In this document: piece after piece, positions 26,117 through 34,726 of the stretch
Layout: each line of letters starts with the position of its first letter
How positions within the stretch are numbered: position 1 is the first letter of the stretch
Assembly (NCBI RefSeq): GCF_000970285.1
Contig: NZ_CP009516.1
Span: 3,389,036-3,453,035, forward strand
DNA length: 64,000 nucleotides
Direction: 5' to 3'
From: Methanosarcina horonobensis HB-1 = JCM 15518
Lineage (GTDB): Archaea; Halobacteriota; Methanosarcinia; Methanosarcinales; Methanosarcinaceae
Made by a program: the position numbers and the translations under genes
The notes under the pieces: model-generated
What the model saw: only the letters and a program-made list of their open reading frames with translations
Database searches by the model: none
What the model was told of the DNA's origin: nothing

Positions 26117-26644
26117 ATGCTGAGAATTGCAGTAACCGGCAGTCCCGGTGTCGGGAAATCAACAGTCGTGGCAAAAGTTGCCAAAAAACTTGCCGGCCAG
26201 CCAGGCTTCAAAATAGGGGGCATCCAGACCGCTGAGATACGTGAAGAAGGGCAGAGGGAAGGTTTTTCGATTCTTGATCTTGCTACAGGAAAGACAGGAA
26301 CTCTCAGCCACATTAAAGGCAGCGGACCCAGACTTGGAAAATATCATGTAAATCCTGAAACCCTTGAAAGGATAGGAGCAGGCGCCCTCAGAAATGCCCT
26401 TTCCTGCGATTTTATAGTAATAGATGAGATCGGGCCTATGGAACTTATATCCGGGTCTTTTGTTGCTGCGGTAGAGGAAGTTCTGGAATCAGATAAGCCT
26501 GTCCTGGCTGTACTTCACCATTCAAGCAGGCATCCGCTTGCCCGGAAGGTTAGAAAAGAGTTTGAAGTTTTGACGGTTAATGTAAAGAATCGGGACGAAC
26601 TGCCGGAAAAGATCTATAATTGCTTTGCCAGCCAGCCCCTGTAA
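26117..26644 (+). CDS. THEP1-type nucleoside-triphosphatase
   Basis: 175 residues. Walker A is GSPGVGKST (8-16), Walker B is VIDEIGPMEL (101-110), and GGIQTAEIREEGQREGF (34-50) is typical of the THEP1 family. The family hydrolyses several NTPs, and a nucleotide-kinase or RNA-linked role has been suggested but not settled. A GGAAGGA site precedes the ATG. Both flanks are small unrecognised minus-strand genes. Confidence 0.88.
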   Translation: MLRIAVTGSPGVGKSTVVAKVAKKLAGQPGFKIGGIQTAEIREEGQREGFSILDLATGKTGTLSHIKGSGPRLGKYHVNPETLERIGAGALRNALSCDFIVIDEIGPMELISGSFVAAVEEVLESDKPVLAVLHHSSRHPLARKVRKEFEVLTVNVKNRDELPEKIYNCFASQPL

Positions 26645-26693
26645 ACTTGTCGCGGATACCCACGTGCCTGCACGGTCCTATCAGGCGAATTTT

Positions 26694-26843
26694 TTATCTC
26701 TGAGACAGGATAGCTAACACGATTACAATAGTTATAATTATCAGCTTTGAAGTCACCAGTATCAGTTTGTTTTTCAGCACTCTTTCCTTTTCATCAGACA
26801 GCTCGCCGTTTTTTCCCTTTTTTTCTTTCAAACCTTCTTCCAT
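26694..26843 (-). CDS. Small single-span membrane protein
   Basis: 49 residues with an AAAGGAG site before the ATG. The first half is highly charged (KEKKGKNGELSDEKERVLK). One C-terminal transmembrane helix follows (about residues 27-46, ILVTSKLIIITIVIVLAIL). It has the form of a tail-anchored peptide. It is convergent with the THEP1 gene. No function can be assigned. Confidence 0.5.
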   Translation of the reverse strand: MEEGLKEKKGKNGELSDEKERVLKNKLILVTSKLIIITIVIVLAILSQR

Positions 26844-27383
26844 TTGCTTTTCCGCTCCTTTCTTATTTGATCCTGGTATTAAAGATTGAATAGTTTTTCC
26901 TTTTAAGTTTACTCAAATGGTCCATGAGAAATCAGTAAATATTATCTGAGATACCTCAAAACGGCATACTATTTTTCTCTCCCTGTGCCGCGCGGGTCTG
27001 GAGTCCCACTGCCGGCCAGATAAAAAAGTCAACCGGCACACCAGCACCGCAATTAAGAGAAATAAATAAAAGAAATATCTTCTAGCTTTAGACAATAATT
27101 TTTCCCCGATAGCTGATTTCCAATTAAGGTGAATCTAATAATCCCCACAAATCTATCTGAAGGCTTTTTAAAAAGAGGCGTGGATGAAAGAAATAGAAGA
27201 AAAAAAGATGTGAAAAGTAGTAAAGGGTAAAAAATAGGCTAGAAAGAACATTTTCAGGTGAATATTCAATTCTGTTTTAATCGCATCCCTACAGAATTTT
27301 CATGTTATTTACTTCAGGTTCTTGTTTTTGGTCTTCTTTTTTCTTTTTCTTTTTTTGTGGTTTTCAAACCAGCTATCTTTTTA
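26844..27383. other. Intergenic region, no convincing gene
   Basis: About 540 bases. Frames here are short or poor in coding character. A T-rich run near 27320-27360 lies after the end of the GTPase gene on the minus strand. Nothing else was recognised. Confidence 0.4.
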
Positions 27384-28148
27384 TTAAATAAGAAGAAGCC
27401 CATTTTGCCAGTCATTGATCATTCTGGTAGCTGTCCTCATCTCATCGACCTCGCCTTTCTTCTGCAGGAAATTGCACTGTTTGCCTATCTGTTCCAGGAC
27501 GGAGTAAGAGTTCCGGGTTTCGATAGTAACGCTGTAAAAGGACTCAAGGGCAGCTTTATTTTCGGCAAGCAGTTTTTCTATTATCTTAAGGGCAACCCCA
27601 ATTGGGTCCTGCAGATGAGTTGCATCCTTTATTCCAAGCAAGCCCTGCACATATTCATCGTTTTCATCGAACGGAATTACTCCGGGTGTGTCCATAAACA
27701 TAATACGAGAACCTGCATCCACGTGCTGAACTCCTTTTGTATGACCGGATATGGGAGAGGTGCTCGCCCTGTGCCTGCCTGTAACACCATTTATAACTGA
27801 GGACTTGCCCACGTTGGGATAACCGAGTGTGCCGACAAGGATATCACGTCCTTTTATGCAGGCGGATGCAAGGATCTGGTGCCTTAACATGGTTGTCCCT
27901 GACCTGTCCTTGCTGGATACGAAAACCGTAGGGGCAATTCTGGAGAGGCGAGCTTTGGTTTTATCAAGTTTCTCTTTTGAAACAAGATCACACTTATTGA
28001 TGACGATTATAAACGGTTTATTTAAACGAATAATCTCTTTTTCAACCTCACTATTTCGGGTTTCATCCGGAAACCTGGCGTCTATAACTTCAAGAAGGAC
28101 ATCAGCTTTTTTTATGACATCCCTCACCAGAACTTTGTAGCTTGTCAT
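27384..28148 (-). CDS. Circularly permuted GTPase, YlqF/YawG type
   Basis: 254 residues with G motifs in permuted order: G4 NKCD (51-54), a G5-like SSK (78-80), then G1 GYPNVGKSS (109-117), the switch region SGHTKGVQ, and G3 DTPG (153-156). The N-terminal DVIKKADVLLEVIDARFP is the family start. Such GTPases help assemble the large ribosomal subunit in bacteria and eukaryotes, and an equivalent archaeal role is likely. The last 60 residues are helical. It is a single gene with an AT-rich upstream region. Confidence 0.9.
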   Translation of the reverse strand: MTSYKVLVRDVIKKADVLLEVIDARFPDETRNSEVEKEIIRLNKPFIIVINKCDLVSKEKLDKTKARLSRIAPTVFVSSKDRSGTTMLRHQILASACIKGRDILVGTLGYPNVGKSSVINGVTGRHRASTSPISGHTKGVQHVDAGSRIMFMDTPGVIPFDENDEYVQGLLGIKDATHLQDPIGVALKIIEKLLAENKAALESFYSVTIETRNSYSVLEQIGKQCNFLQKKGEVDEMRTATRMINDWQNGLLLI

Positions 28149-28384
28149 CGACTGTGCTATGAGGGAATAAGGATATAAGGATATCTTCAGTTAAGGACTA
28201 AACTATGAAACTTCTGCTTTCATTGCATGTGAACTGAAGAGCTGAAAAACACAAGAAATACTCGGAAAAAGCAGAAAAACATATCGAAAATATACGGAAA
28301 ATAAAAAGGAACCCTTAGCCAGTAACTGATACCTGCAAACTCAGGCAACCGTTTTTCAGCCGATAATTTTCATCTCAACGGGTT

Positions 28385-30685
28385 TCAGCTGTTGCTTTTC
28401 TGGCAACCCGACATCTCAAGAATGGGTTCAACTGCTTTCTGTCGATTTACCGGCAGTTCAAATCTAAAAGATGAACCTTCTCCTGCTCTACTTTTTACAG
28501 ATATATTGCCGCCATGCATTTCAACGTACTTTTTTACCAGAGTCAGCCCCAGTCCAGTACCTTCAAAAGTTCGGCTCAGAGAAGACTCAAGCTGGATAAA
28601 AGGCTTAAAAATTCTATCAAGGTCATCCTCAGGGATTCCTATTCCCGTGTCTTTGACCGTAATAATTACAAGGTCGCCGCTCTGTTTTAAGAATATATCA
28701 ATTGAACCGTCTGCAGGAGTAAACTTCACAGCATTGCTCAATAAGTTAGTCATAATCTGCCTGAACTTACCTTCATCAGCAGAGATCCACAATGTTCTAT
28801 TTTCTGAATTGTAGTTTAATTTAATGTTCTTCTGATGAATCTGCGGAAGAATCATTGAGATAACTTTTTTGATAGACTCATCAACAGAAAAATCTTCTAT
28901 ATTGAGCTCACCCTCACCTGCTTCTGCTTTTGATAACTCCAGTATGTCATTGATAATATTGAGGAGATTTTTTCCACTTGAAGAAATAAACTGAGCATAC
29001 CTCTTTTGCTTCTCATTCAGTGGACCTGCAATTCCTTCTTTTAGCATGTCAGAAAAACCGATAATAGAGTTTAAGGGAGTCTTCAATTCGTGACTCATGT
29101 TAGTTAAGAATTCGGTTTTTGTACGGTTTGCCACTTCAGCAGCTGTTTTTGCATTTATTAAAGCTTCTTCTGCTTTCTTTCTAACAGTTATATCCCTTAT
29201 AACTACAATATTTGCAGGCTGGCCTCTATAGATAATTTTTGTACCAAGCCCTTCAATCCAGAAGTGTTCACCCGTTGAAGAGACTGCTTTGTAAACACTG
29301 AGGTAACCCCCCTGATCATTGAGGACATTTATCTGGTCTTTAATTGCAACAGGTACTGATTCGGGAGCGAGGTATTTTGCAATGCTCACACCTGTTATCT
29401 TTTCGAGCTGTAGATTAAACATTCTTCCAATAGCAGCGTTTGCCGCTACTACTTCTCCTTCAAAGTTAAGTATAACTATACCGTCAAGAGTATTGTTGAC
29501 AAGAGCACGGAAGTTCTCTTCGCTTGATTTCAGGTCTCTTTCCGCTTTTTTACGTTCTGTAATGTCCCTGACATAAACTATGAGCCTATCTTCATCACCC
29601 AGTTTGAATGCTCGGGTTGCGATTTCAGCTGTAAAGAACGTACCATCCTTTCTTTTGTTTACACTCTCGATAATTTTATTCTCAGGAACTGTTTTACGGG
29701 TTATTATCTCTGGAATGTCTCGCATAAAGTCTTCCCGAAGAATATTATTCACATTCAGCTCCAGCATTTCTTCTTTACCATACCCGAAGATTCGGCAGGC
29801 TGCCTCATTACAGTCAACAATTTTCCCACTACTTGCCCCTATAATTATTCCGTCGATTGAGAGTTCTACAACTTGTTTGAATTTTTCTTCCGATTCAGCA
29901 AGTTCCCTTTCGGTCTTCTTGCTGGCAGTAACATCATAGACATTCGTAAAAAAAAGTTTCTTGTCTCTGGTATTAACTGTATTAATATATACCTCTACAT
30001 GCCTTATTTCTCCACTGGCAAGTTTATGACAGGAATAGAAATGACCTTTTTTTTCGGAAAAAACCCATTGGCTAATTTCTCTATTTCTTTCCTGAGAGAA
30101 TATGTTAATGTCTGAGATTTTTTTTGCAGTTATTTCCTCGTATGTATATCCATAGTAAGCGCATGCAGGATCATTTGCATCGACAATGTGATAATTGAAC
30201 GGGTCTACGAGAAAGGTGACAGCCGGGCTATTGTTAAAAAGTTGTTTATACCTGTTCTCGCTTTCCTGCAGAGCTTCGTAATTCTTTTTTATTCTGATCA
30301 AAGACTTTATTCTTGTTTTAAGCTCAAATCTATCTATTGGCTTATGGATAAAGTCATCAGCTCCGCATTGAGTTGCTTTCACTTTATTAGGTTTCTCAAA
30401 AAATCCGGAAATTATGATTATAGGTATGAACCTGTAGTCGGGATCGTTTTTAAGTATACTGCATATTTCATAACCATCACATTCAGGCAGCATCAAGTCT
30501 AATAAAATCAAATCCGGAAGTTCAGTTTTCACAAGTTCAATGGCTTCTTTCCCGGAATATGCAGGGATCGGAAGATATTCATCCTCAAGCTGCAGGCAAA
30601 GTAGTTCTACCTGATCCCTCTCATCATCAACTATTAGAACTTTTGGTTTATCTGAAACATACAATTCCATCATCTTGAGTGCCAT
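28385..30685 (-). CDS. Receiver-PAS-histidine kinase
   Basis: 766 residues, no membrane segments. A receiver domain lies at about 12-125, with acidic pocket D20/D21 and phospho-acceptor D63 (LLDLMLP). Three PAS domains follow at about 135-250, 260-380 and 385-505, each closing with a PAC-like D(I/V)T. The HisKA has NMSHELKTPLNSIIGFSDML, and the HATPase has TDEG/NLLSNAVKFTP, VKDTGIGIP and GTGLGLTLVKKYVE. This is the HisKA class, unlike the three HisKA_2 kinases nearby. The receiver-first order means it may be controlled by another kinase and pass the signal on. No partner gene is adjacent. Confidence 0.93.
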   Translation of the reverse strand: MALKMMELYVSDKPKVLIVDDERDQVELLCLQLEDEYLPIPAYSGKEAIELVKTELPDLILLDLMLPECDGYEICSILKNDPDYRFIPIIIISGFFEKPNKVKATQCGADDFIHKPIDRFELKTRIKSLIRIKKNYEALQESENRYKQLFNNSPAVTFLVDPFNYHIVDANDPACAYYGYTYEEITAKKISDINIFSQERNREISQWVFSEKKGHFYSCHKLASGEIRHVEVYINTVNTRDKKLFFTNVYDVTASKKTERELAESEEKFKQVVELSIDGIIIGASSGKIVDCNEAACRIFGYGKEEMLELNVNNILREDFMRDIPEIITRKTVPENKIIESVNKRKDGTFFTAEIATRAFKLGDEDRLIVYVRDITERKKAERDLKSSEENFRALVNNTLDGIVILNFEGEVVAANAAIGRMFNLQLEKITGVSIAKYLAPESVPVAIKDQINVLNDQGGYLSVYKAVSSTGEHFWIEGLGTKIIYRGQPANIVVIRDITVRKKAEEALINAKTAAEVANRTKTEFLTNMSHELKTPLNSIIGFSDMLKEGIAGPLNEKQKRYAQFISSSGKNLLNIINDILELSKAEAGEGELNIEDFSVDESIKKVISMILPQIHQKNIKLNYNSENRTLWISADEGKFRQIMTNLLSNAVKFTPADGSIDIFLKQSGDLVIITVKDTGIGIPEDDLDRIFKPFIQLESSLSRTFEGTGLGLTLVKKYVEMHGGNISVKSRAGEGSSFRFELPVNRQKAVEPILEMSGCQKSNS

Positions 30686-31213
30686 TTTTCATGATTTTTG
30701 CGACTGCACTTCAAATTACAGATAATATCTGTATAGTTCCCAACTTATATAATATATTTGCTCAATTTTGATTAAAAATTTACTAATGTTTACAGTTCAT
30801 TTCAGAGAATATTTTTATTTAATTTTGATTACTACATTATATAATTCTGCGAATGTGCCTTCAGATTGGTATTTTATTATCGCGTTCTCTGCATTTTAAA
30901 ATCAATTTATATAACCATTTCCAACAAACAATTTTTTAAAACTAAGATAGTTTTAGCAAAAAATAGTATAGTGTAAAAATTTTATATGCACCTCCCAATT
31001 TTATTATTCAACTTATTCTCAAGGATAGATTGGGTTCAACTTCTGCTATATACCCGTAATTCAGTATACAAAGCAGTTTCTTTTTTAAGCAAGTAATTAT
31101 AACCATTATGCATACATAAAAAACTATGAAAAGAAAAAAATACATAAAAAGTGGTTAGAAACTGAAATAAAGAGAACAAAACAAAATAAAAGTTGCAATA
31201 AAAAAAGTGGGTT
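30686..31213. other. AT-rich intergenic region
   Basis: About 530 bases with very low G+C and no coding frame. TATA-like stretches near 30745-30760 and 30905-30990 could serve the kinase gene on the minus strand. Confidence 0.4.
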
Positions 31214-31498
31214 GCCTGAATGTTGCCAGAAACGGCCGTTCCCTCTTTTTCCTCCGATTTCCTTCCAGATCCGCCTCTTGATATGGTAGGTAGCCGGATT
31301 GCTTTCCTGAAACTGCTGTTTCCTTGTTTGTTTCCGACACCCGCAAACCAGTTCTCAAATTACAAGAGGGTGGTGCGAATGTTGGCCAGAAGCCTTGCGA
31401 GCTCCCTTGTTTGTTTCGACACCGGTGCTGGGCGGCAAGAATGTTAGCCAGAAACCCCTGCCGGGCTTCCTTGTTGGTTTCTGACACCCATGCCTTTT
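31214..31498. repeat. Three diverged copies of a ~60-bp repeat
   Basis: 31373-31435 and 31436-31498 are tandem copies of a unit that runs GAATGTT-GCCAGAA-CTTGTTTGTTTC-GACACC. A third copy is split between 31214-31240 and 31318-31350 by intervening sequence. On the minus strand two copies give the peptide VSETNKEA/VSETNKET, which makes an apparent 150-codon frame. The G+C is higher than its surroundings. It looks like dispersed repeat DNA, not a gene. Confidence 0.6.
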
Positions 31499-31509
31499 CT
31501 CTCGGGGGC

Positions 31510-31689
31510 TCAGACTTCGAGGTCTGCCCCAAGGATTCTCGACTCGACAGATCCTTTTTCCGGGCTCGGCTTTCCGATAGCGGTTCCGAGCAAAACGATC
31601 CAGCCAACAGGAAATAGTATCAGCAGAAGGCTATAAGCGGCAATTGCTGCTACTATCGATTTTCCTGCAAGCTTTTTCAGAGTATCCAT
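31510..31689 (-). CDS. Small single-span membrane protein
   Basis: 59 residues from the ATG at 31689, with GGGGTGG five bases upstream; the frame is open to 31809 but the extension is charged filler. A short basic N-terminus (MDTLKKLAGK) is followed by one long hydrophobic helix (about 12-38, ending FPVGWIVLLGTAIG) and an acidic tail. The stop lies in a near-palindrome (CAGACTTCGAGGTCTG) that may act as terminator. The function is unknown. Confidence 0.5.
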   Translation of the reverse strand: MDTLKKLAGKSIVAAIAAYSLLLILFPVGWIVLLGTAIGKPSPEKGSVESRILGADLEV

Positions 31690-32088
31690 TGGTACTCCAC
31701 CCCTGGCGTGGTTGTCTTTTATTGCTTGCGTCGTTTCGATAGGTGGGCAATTTTTACCCAGTCTTACCCAATGTCTTCGATATTGTGCGTAATACACAAT
31801 AGCATACAATACTATACAGGTTCTGACTTATATAGATTTTCCAAAAATAATATTACAGTCTGTATATTTTTTATACTGATTAACAATGATAGATAAAAGG
31901 AGAGATTTTCATGTTTTCTAATATTCTTTCATATACATACCCTAAAATTACCATATTCTTCAAAACAATAATATATTTAAAGGTTTCGATAAGTCTCCCA
32001 TAAGTCGCCGCAAAGTATCCTCTATCCTGAAAAAAATTCTTTTCCCTGAAAACTTTAAACACCATGCCACCCTAACCGATAAGTATAC
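31690..32088. other. Intergenic region upstream of thiI
   Basis: About 400 AT-rich bases. It probably holds divergent promoters for the small membrane protein and thiI. A repeated AGTCTTACCCA / CAGTCTTACCCAATG motif occurs around 31755-31775. No gene was seen. Confidence 0.4.
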
Positions 32089-33405
32089 ATGACAGGCAAT
32101 TCTGATGAAACTGAACTAAAAAATGCATCTGATGTTTATAAAAAGACAAAAAGAGACAGCAAGAACATGCCAGATACTTTTACAGACAGCATGAATAAAA
32201 AAGACTCGGGACTTTCTCACCAGGGCTTCGAAAGCCAGGCAAATGTAGTTATAGTTCGCTATGGAGAGCTTGCTCTTAAAAGCGCGGGCATTCGAAACTG
32301 GTATGAGAAAATACTTATGAAAAATATCGCTTCAATGCTGGACTCAAGGGACATTCCATACTCCCTCATGCGAAGAGAATGGGGCAGGATATTTATTGAG
32401 ACAAAAGATCCGCGTGCAGCAGACGCGGCAGCAGATGTTTTTGGAGTTGTTTCAACTTCTCCTGCGTTAATAACAGAACCGGATCTTGAGGGTGCGGCAG
32501 GGACCTGTGCCCTACTTGGAACAGATCTTATTAAGGAAGGAGAATCTTTTGCGATCCGAGCCAGAAGAAGTGGAAATCATTTATTCTCATCAGCTGATAT
32601 AGGGAGAACATGCGGAGATGCTGTATGGAATGCACTTGAAAAAGAAGGAAAACATCCCAGAGTGAACCTTAGTTCTCCTGACAGGGAAATTTTTGTAGAG
32701 ATGAGGCAGGATCTGGCTTACGTTTATTTGGAAACAATAAAAGGGGTGGGAGGGCTTCCCCTTGGCACCCAGGGAAATATGGTGGTGCTGATGTCAGGCG
32801 GACTGGACTCCCCTGTTGCCGCGTGGCTGATGATGAGGCGCGGCGTAATGATCACTCCTATTTACTGCAATAATTCTCCTTATGCAGAAGATGCGGCAAA
32901 GGAACGTGCTTTTGACTGTATCCGGCAGCTTCAAACCTGGGCTCCAGGGCATCAGTTCACGACTTATGAGATTCCCCACGGCCCAAACCTGAGATCCTTT
33001 ATAGAAATGTGCCATAGAAAAAACACCTGTCTTCTCTGCAAACGCATGATGTACAGGGAAGCCTACGAGGTCATGAAAAAGGAAGGTGCAAGCGGAGTTA
33101 TTACCGGCTCTTCACTTGGACAGGTAGCCTCCCAGACTGCTGCCAATATGCATGCCGAGATCTATCAGCTTGCTATCCCTATTTATCACCCCTTAATTGC
33201 CTTTGACAAAAACGAGATCGTGGATCTTGCCCGTAAAATAGGAACTTATGATATCTCTACAAGGTCAGCAGGAGGTTGTACTGCAGTCCCGGAGCGTCCA
33301 GAAGTCAAAGCAAACTATGACCTCATAGTTATTGAAGAGAAAAAACTTGATATTGAAACTCTGGTTAACAATGCTTTGAAAGCTGCAAAGGTCCTCAAGC
33401 TCTAA
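32089..33405 (+). CDS. thiI: tRNA 4-thiouridine synthase ThiI
   Basis: 438 residues. After a 50-residue low-homology leader the ferredoxin-like and THUMP domains begin at NVVIVRYGELALKS (about 50). The PP-loop ATP pyrophosphatase motif SGGLDSP is at about 235-241, and a CLLC pair lies at about 314-317. It activates U8 of tRNA by adenylation and inserts sulfur. There is no C-terminal rhodanese domain, as is usual in archaea, where the sulfur donor differs. The true start may be an internal ATG (for example residue 24 or 35), since the first 45 residues are polar and lack family similarity. Confidence 0.93.
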   Translation: MTGNSDETELKNASDVYKKTKRDSKNMPDTFTDSMNKKDSGLSHQGFESQANVVIVRYGELALKSAGIRNWYEKILMKNIASMLDSRDIPYSLMRREWGRIFIETKDPRAADAAADVFGVVSTSPALITEPDLEGAAGTCALLGTDLIKEGESFAIRARRSGNHLFSSADIGRTCGDAVWNALEKEGKHPRVNLSSPDREIFVEMRQDLAYVYLETIKGVGGLPLGTQGNMVVLMSGGLDSPVAAWLMMRRGVMITPIYCNNSPYAEDAAKERAFDCIRQLQTWAPGHQFTTYEIPHGPNLRSFIEMCHRKNTCLLCKRMMYREAYEVMKKEGASGVITGSSLGQVASQTAANMHAEIYQLAIPIYHPLIAFDKNEIVDLARKIGTYDISTRSAGGCTAVPERPEVKANYDLIVIEEKKLDIETLVNNALKAAKVLKL

Positions 33406-33811
33406 ATAGACCTCTGACCTTTTGAATGAGAATTTGAGCTTTAAAAGTAGCTTTAATTCTCTAATATTATTATTTATGTCGGATTCAAATTTTATATATT
33501 TTTACAGTATACATTGCAAATTATAAAAAAATGAATCCTTTATATAAGATCCCTTACTTTTAATATTCTGGGCGTTATACTTCTTAATGGAATTCATAAT
33601 CCAACCTCCAGTTCAATCCACAGGTTCAATCCACAGGTTCAATCCACAGGTTCAATCCACAATTACCAATTTGTAATGCAGTTAACGCCCATTTCTTTCT
33701 CAAACTGCAATCCGAAATACACTTATACATATTTTAAAGAACGATCGAAGACTTTCTCTAAAGCGAACTAATTTAAAAAATTATTTATTTCTTCTTCTGC
33801 TAATCTATTCT
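33406..33811. other. Intergenic region with a tandem repeat
   Basis: About 400 AT-rich bases after thiI. Apart from the 13-bp repeat at 33611-33660 nothing structured was seen. A TATA-like stretch near 33770-33790 may serve the next gene. Confidence 0.4.
33611..33660. repeat. 13-bp tandem repeat, about four copies
   Basis: AGGTTCAATCCAC is repeated exactly at 33622-33634, 33635-33647 and 33648-33660, with an 11-base partial copy before them (33611-33621). It is intergenic. Perfect identity suggests recent slippage. Although GGTTCAATCC resembles a tRNA T-loop, no tRNA body surrounds it. Confidence 0.9.
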
Positions 33812-34045
33812 ATGAATGGTTTTCCCCATCCAGATTCAAAAGCTTCTAGGGTACGAACAGTTTTATTTTTATTTACGATTACAAGTTTCCTGCTGATGAC
33901 TGCCGGTTCTCTGTATATCGAAATATACCCGGAAAATCCGGGCAAAGGTGAATTTCTTATAAACACTGCAGGTCCTGTATTCTGGTTTTTCGGTGGCTTA
34001 TGGTTACTGTTTAATGTAGTCACTATCTTAAATTCCAGACACTAA
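33812..34045 (+). CDS. Two-span membrane protein of unknown function
   Basis: 77 residues, with two hydrophobic helices at about 18-36 and 52-73 separated by a short loop (EIYPENPGKGEF) probably outside the cell. The N-terminus is basic. No family was recognised and the ribosome-binding site is weak. Its amino-acid composition and clean hydrophobic pattern support a real gene. Confidence 0.55.
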   Translation: MNGFPHPDSKASRVRTVLFLFTITSFLLMTAGSLYIEIYPENPGKGEFLINTAGPVFWFFGGLWLLFNVVTILNSRH

Positions 34046-34312
34046 AATATATAGAATTTTTTAAACTGGTTGCTCCAGGCAAACTGTGATCTATGATATT
34101 GTTTAAGAAGAGGTTTGAGATGTATCCAGCAGGGTCAACTGTTTCCTTCCTGAACAGGCCTCCGCGAAATATTCTCATACTCGGGGAACGCTGAGCAATA
34201 AAACTCAGTTAAAATCTGAGTAATATATCTTTTTAAGAACACAAGTTAAATTTATGAGAAGGATATCAGCTCTAACTGAATACAGATTCTCTTTAAGGCT
34301 TATTGAGGAGTT

Positions 34313-34726
34313 TCATTCATCTTTACCTGAGCTTTCAGTCTCTTTTTTTTCAGCTCTGTGCTTATGGAGAGCCATTTCAATATTGCTGTGCAGGTCTTCT
34401 TCTTTGAAAGGCTTAGAAATATAACCTGCCGGTTCTGTCATTTTAGCCCTTTCAAGGGTTTCATCGTCAGTATAAGCGGTCAGATATAGTACAGGAATAT
34501 TAAGGCGGGTTTTTATTTCACGGGCAGCTTCAATACCGTCCATGTCCCCTTTCAACATGATATCCATTAAAACAAGGTCTGCATTCGTCAGCTCTGCTTT
34601 TCTTATTGCTTCCTCTCCTGTGGACGCAGTACCCGGTACAGTGTAACCCAAATTTTTGAGTTTATTCCTGATATTTAGAGCGACGATGTTCTGGTCTTCA
34701 ACAACCAGAATTTTTGCTTTTTTCAT
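34313..34726 (-). CDS. Stand-alone response-regulator receiver
   Basis: 137 residues: a single CheY-like receiver with acidic D11, phospho-acceptor D55 (LVLMDIML), the conserved Thr in LYLTAYTD, and K in YISKPFKEEDL. No output domain follows; the tail is charged (KKETESSGKDE). Its ATG overlaps the TGA of the kinase upstream (ATGA at 34723-34726), so the pair is translationally coupled and very probably a cognate phosphorelay. The output is likely protein-protein contact. Confidence 0.92.
   Translation of the reverse strand: MKKAKILVVEDQNIVALNIRNKLKNLGYTVPGTASTGEEAIRKAELTNADLVLMDIMLKGDMDGIEAAREIKTRLNIPVLYLTAYTDDETLERAKMTEPAGYISKPFKEEDLHSNIEMALHKHRAEKKETESSGKDE

Noticed and set aside
27258-27800. 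Open frame of 180 codons on the plus strand
   Set aside because: It is antisense to the permuted GTPase, whose motifs are all intact on the minus strand.
31155-31607. Open frame of 150 codons on the minus strand
   Set aside because: It is produced by diverged repeat units and has no gene-like start; it also overlaps the better small membrane protein.
33611-33660. Resemblance of GGTTCAATCC to a tRNA T-loop
   Set aside because: No acceptor, D or anticodon stems surround any copy; it is a simple tandem repeat.
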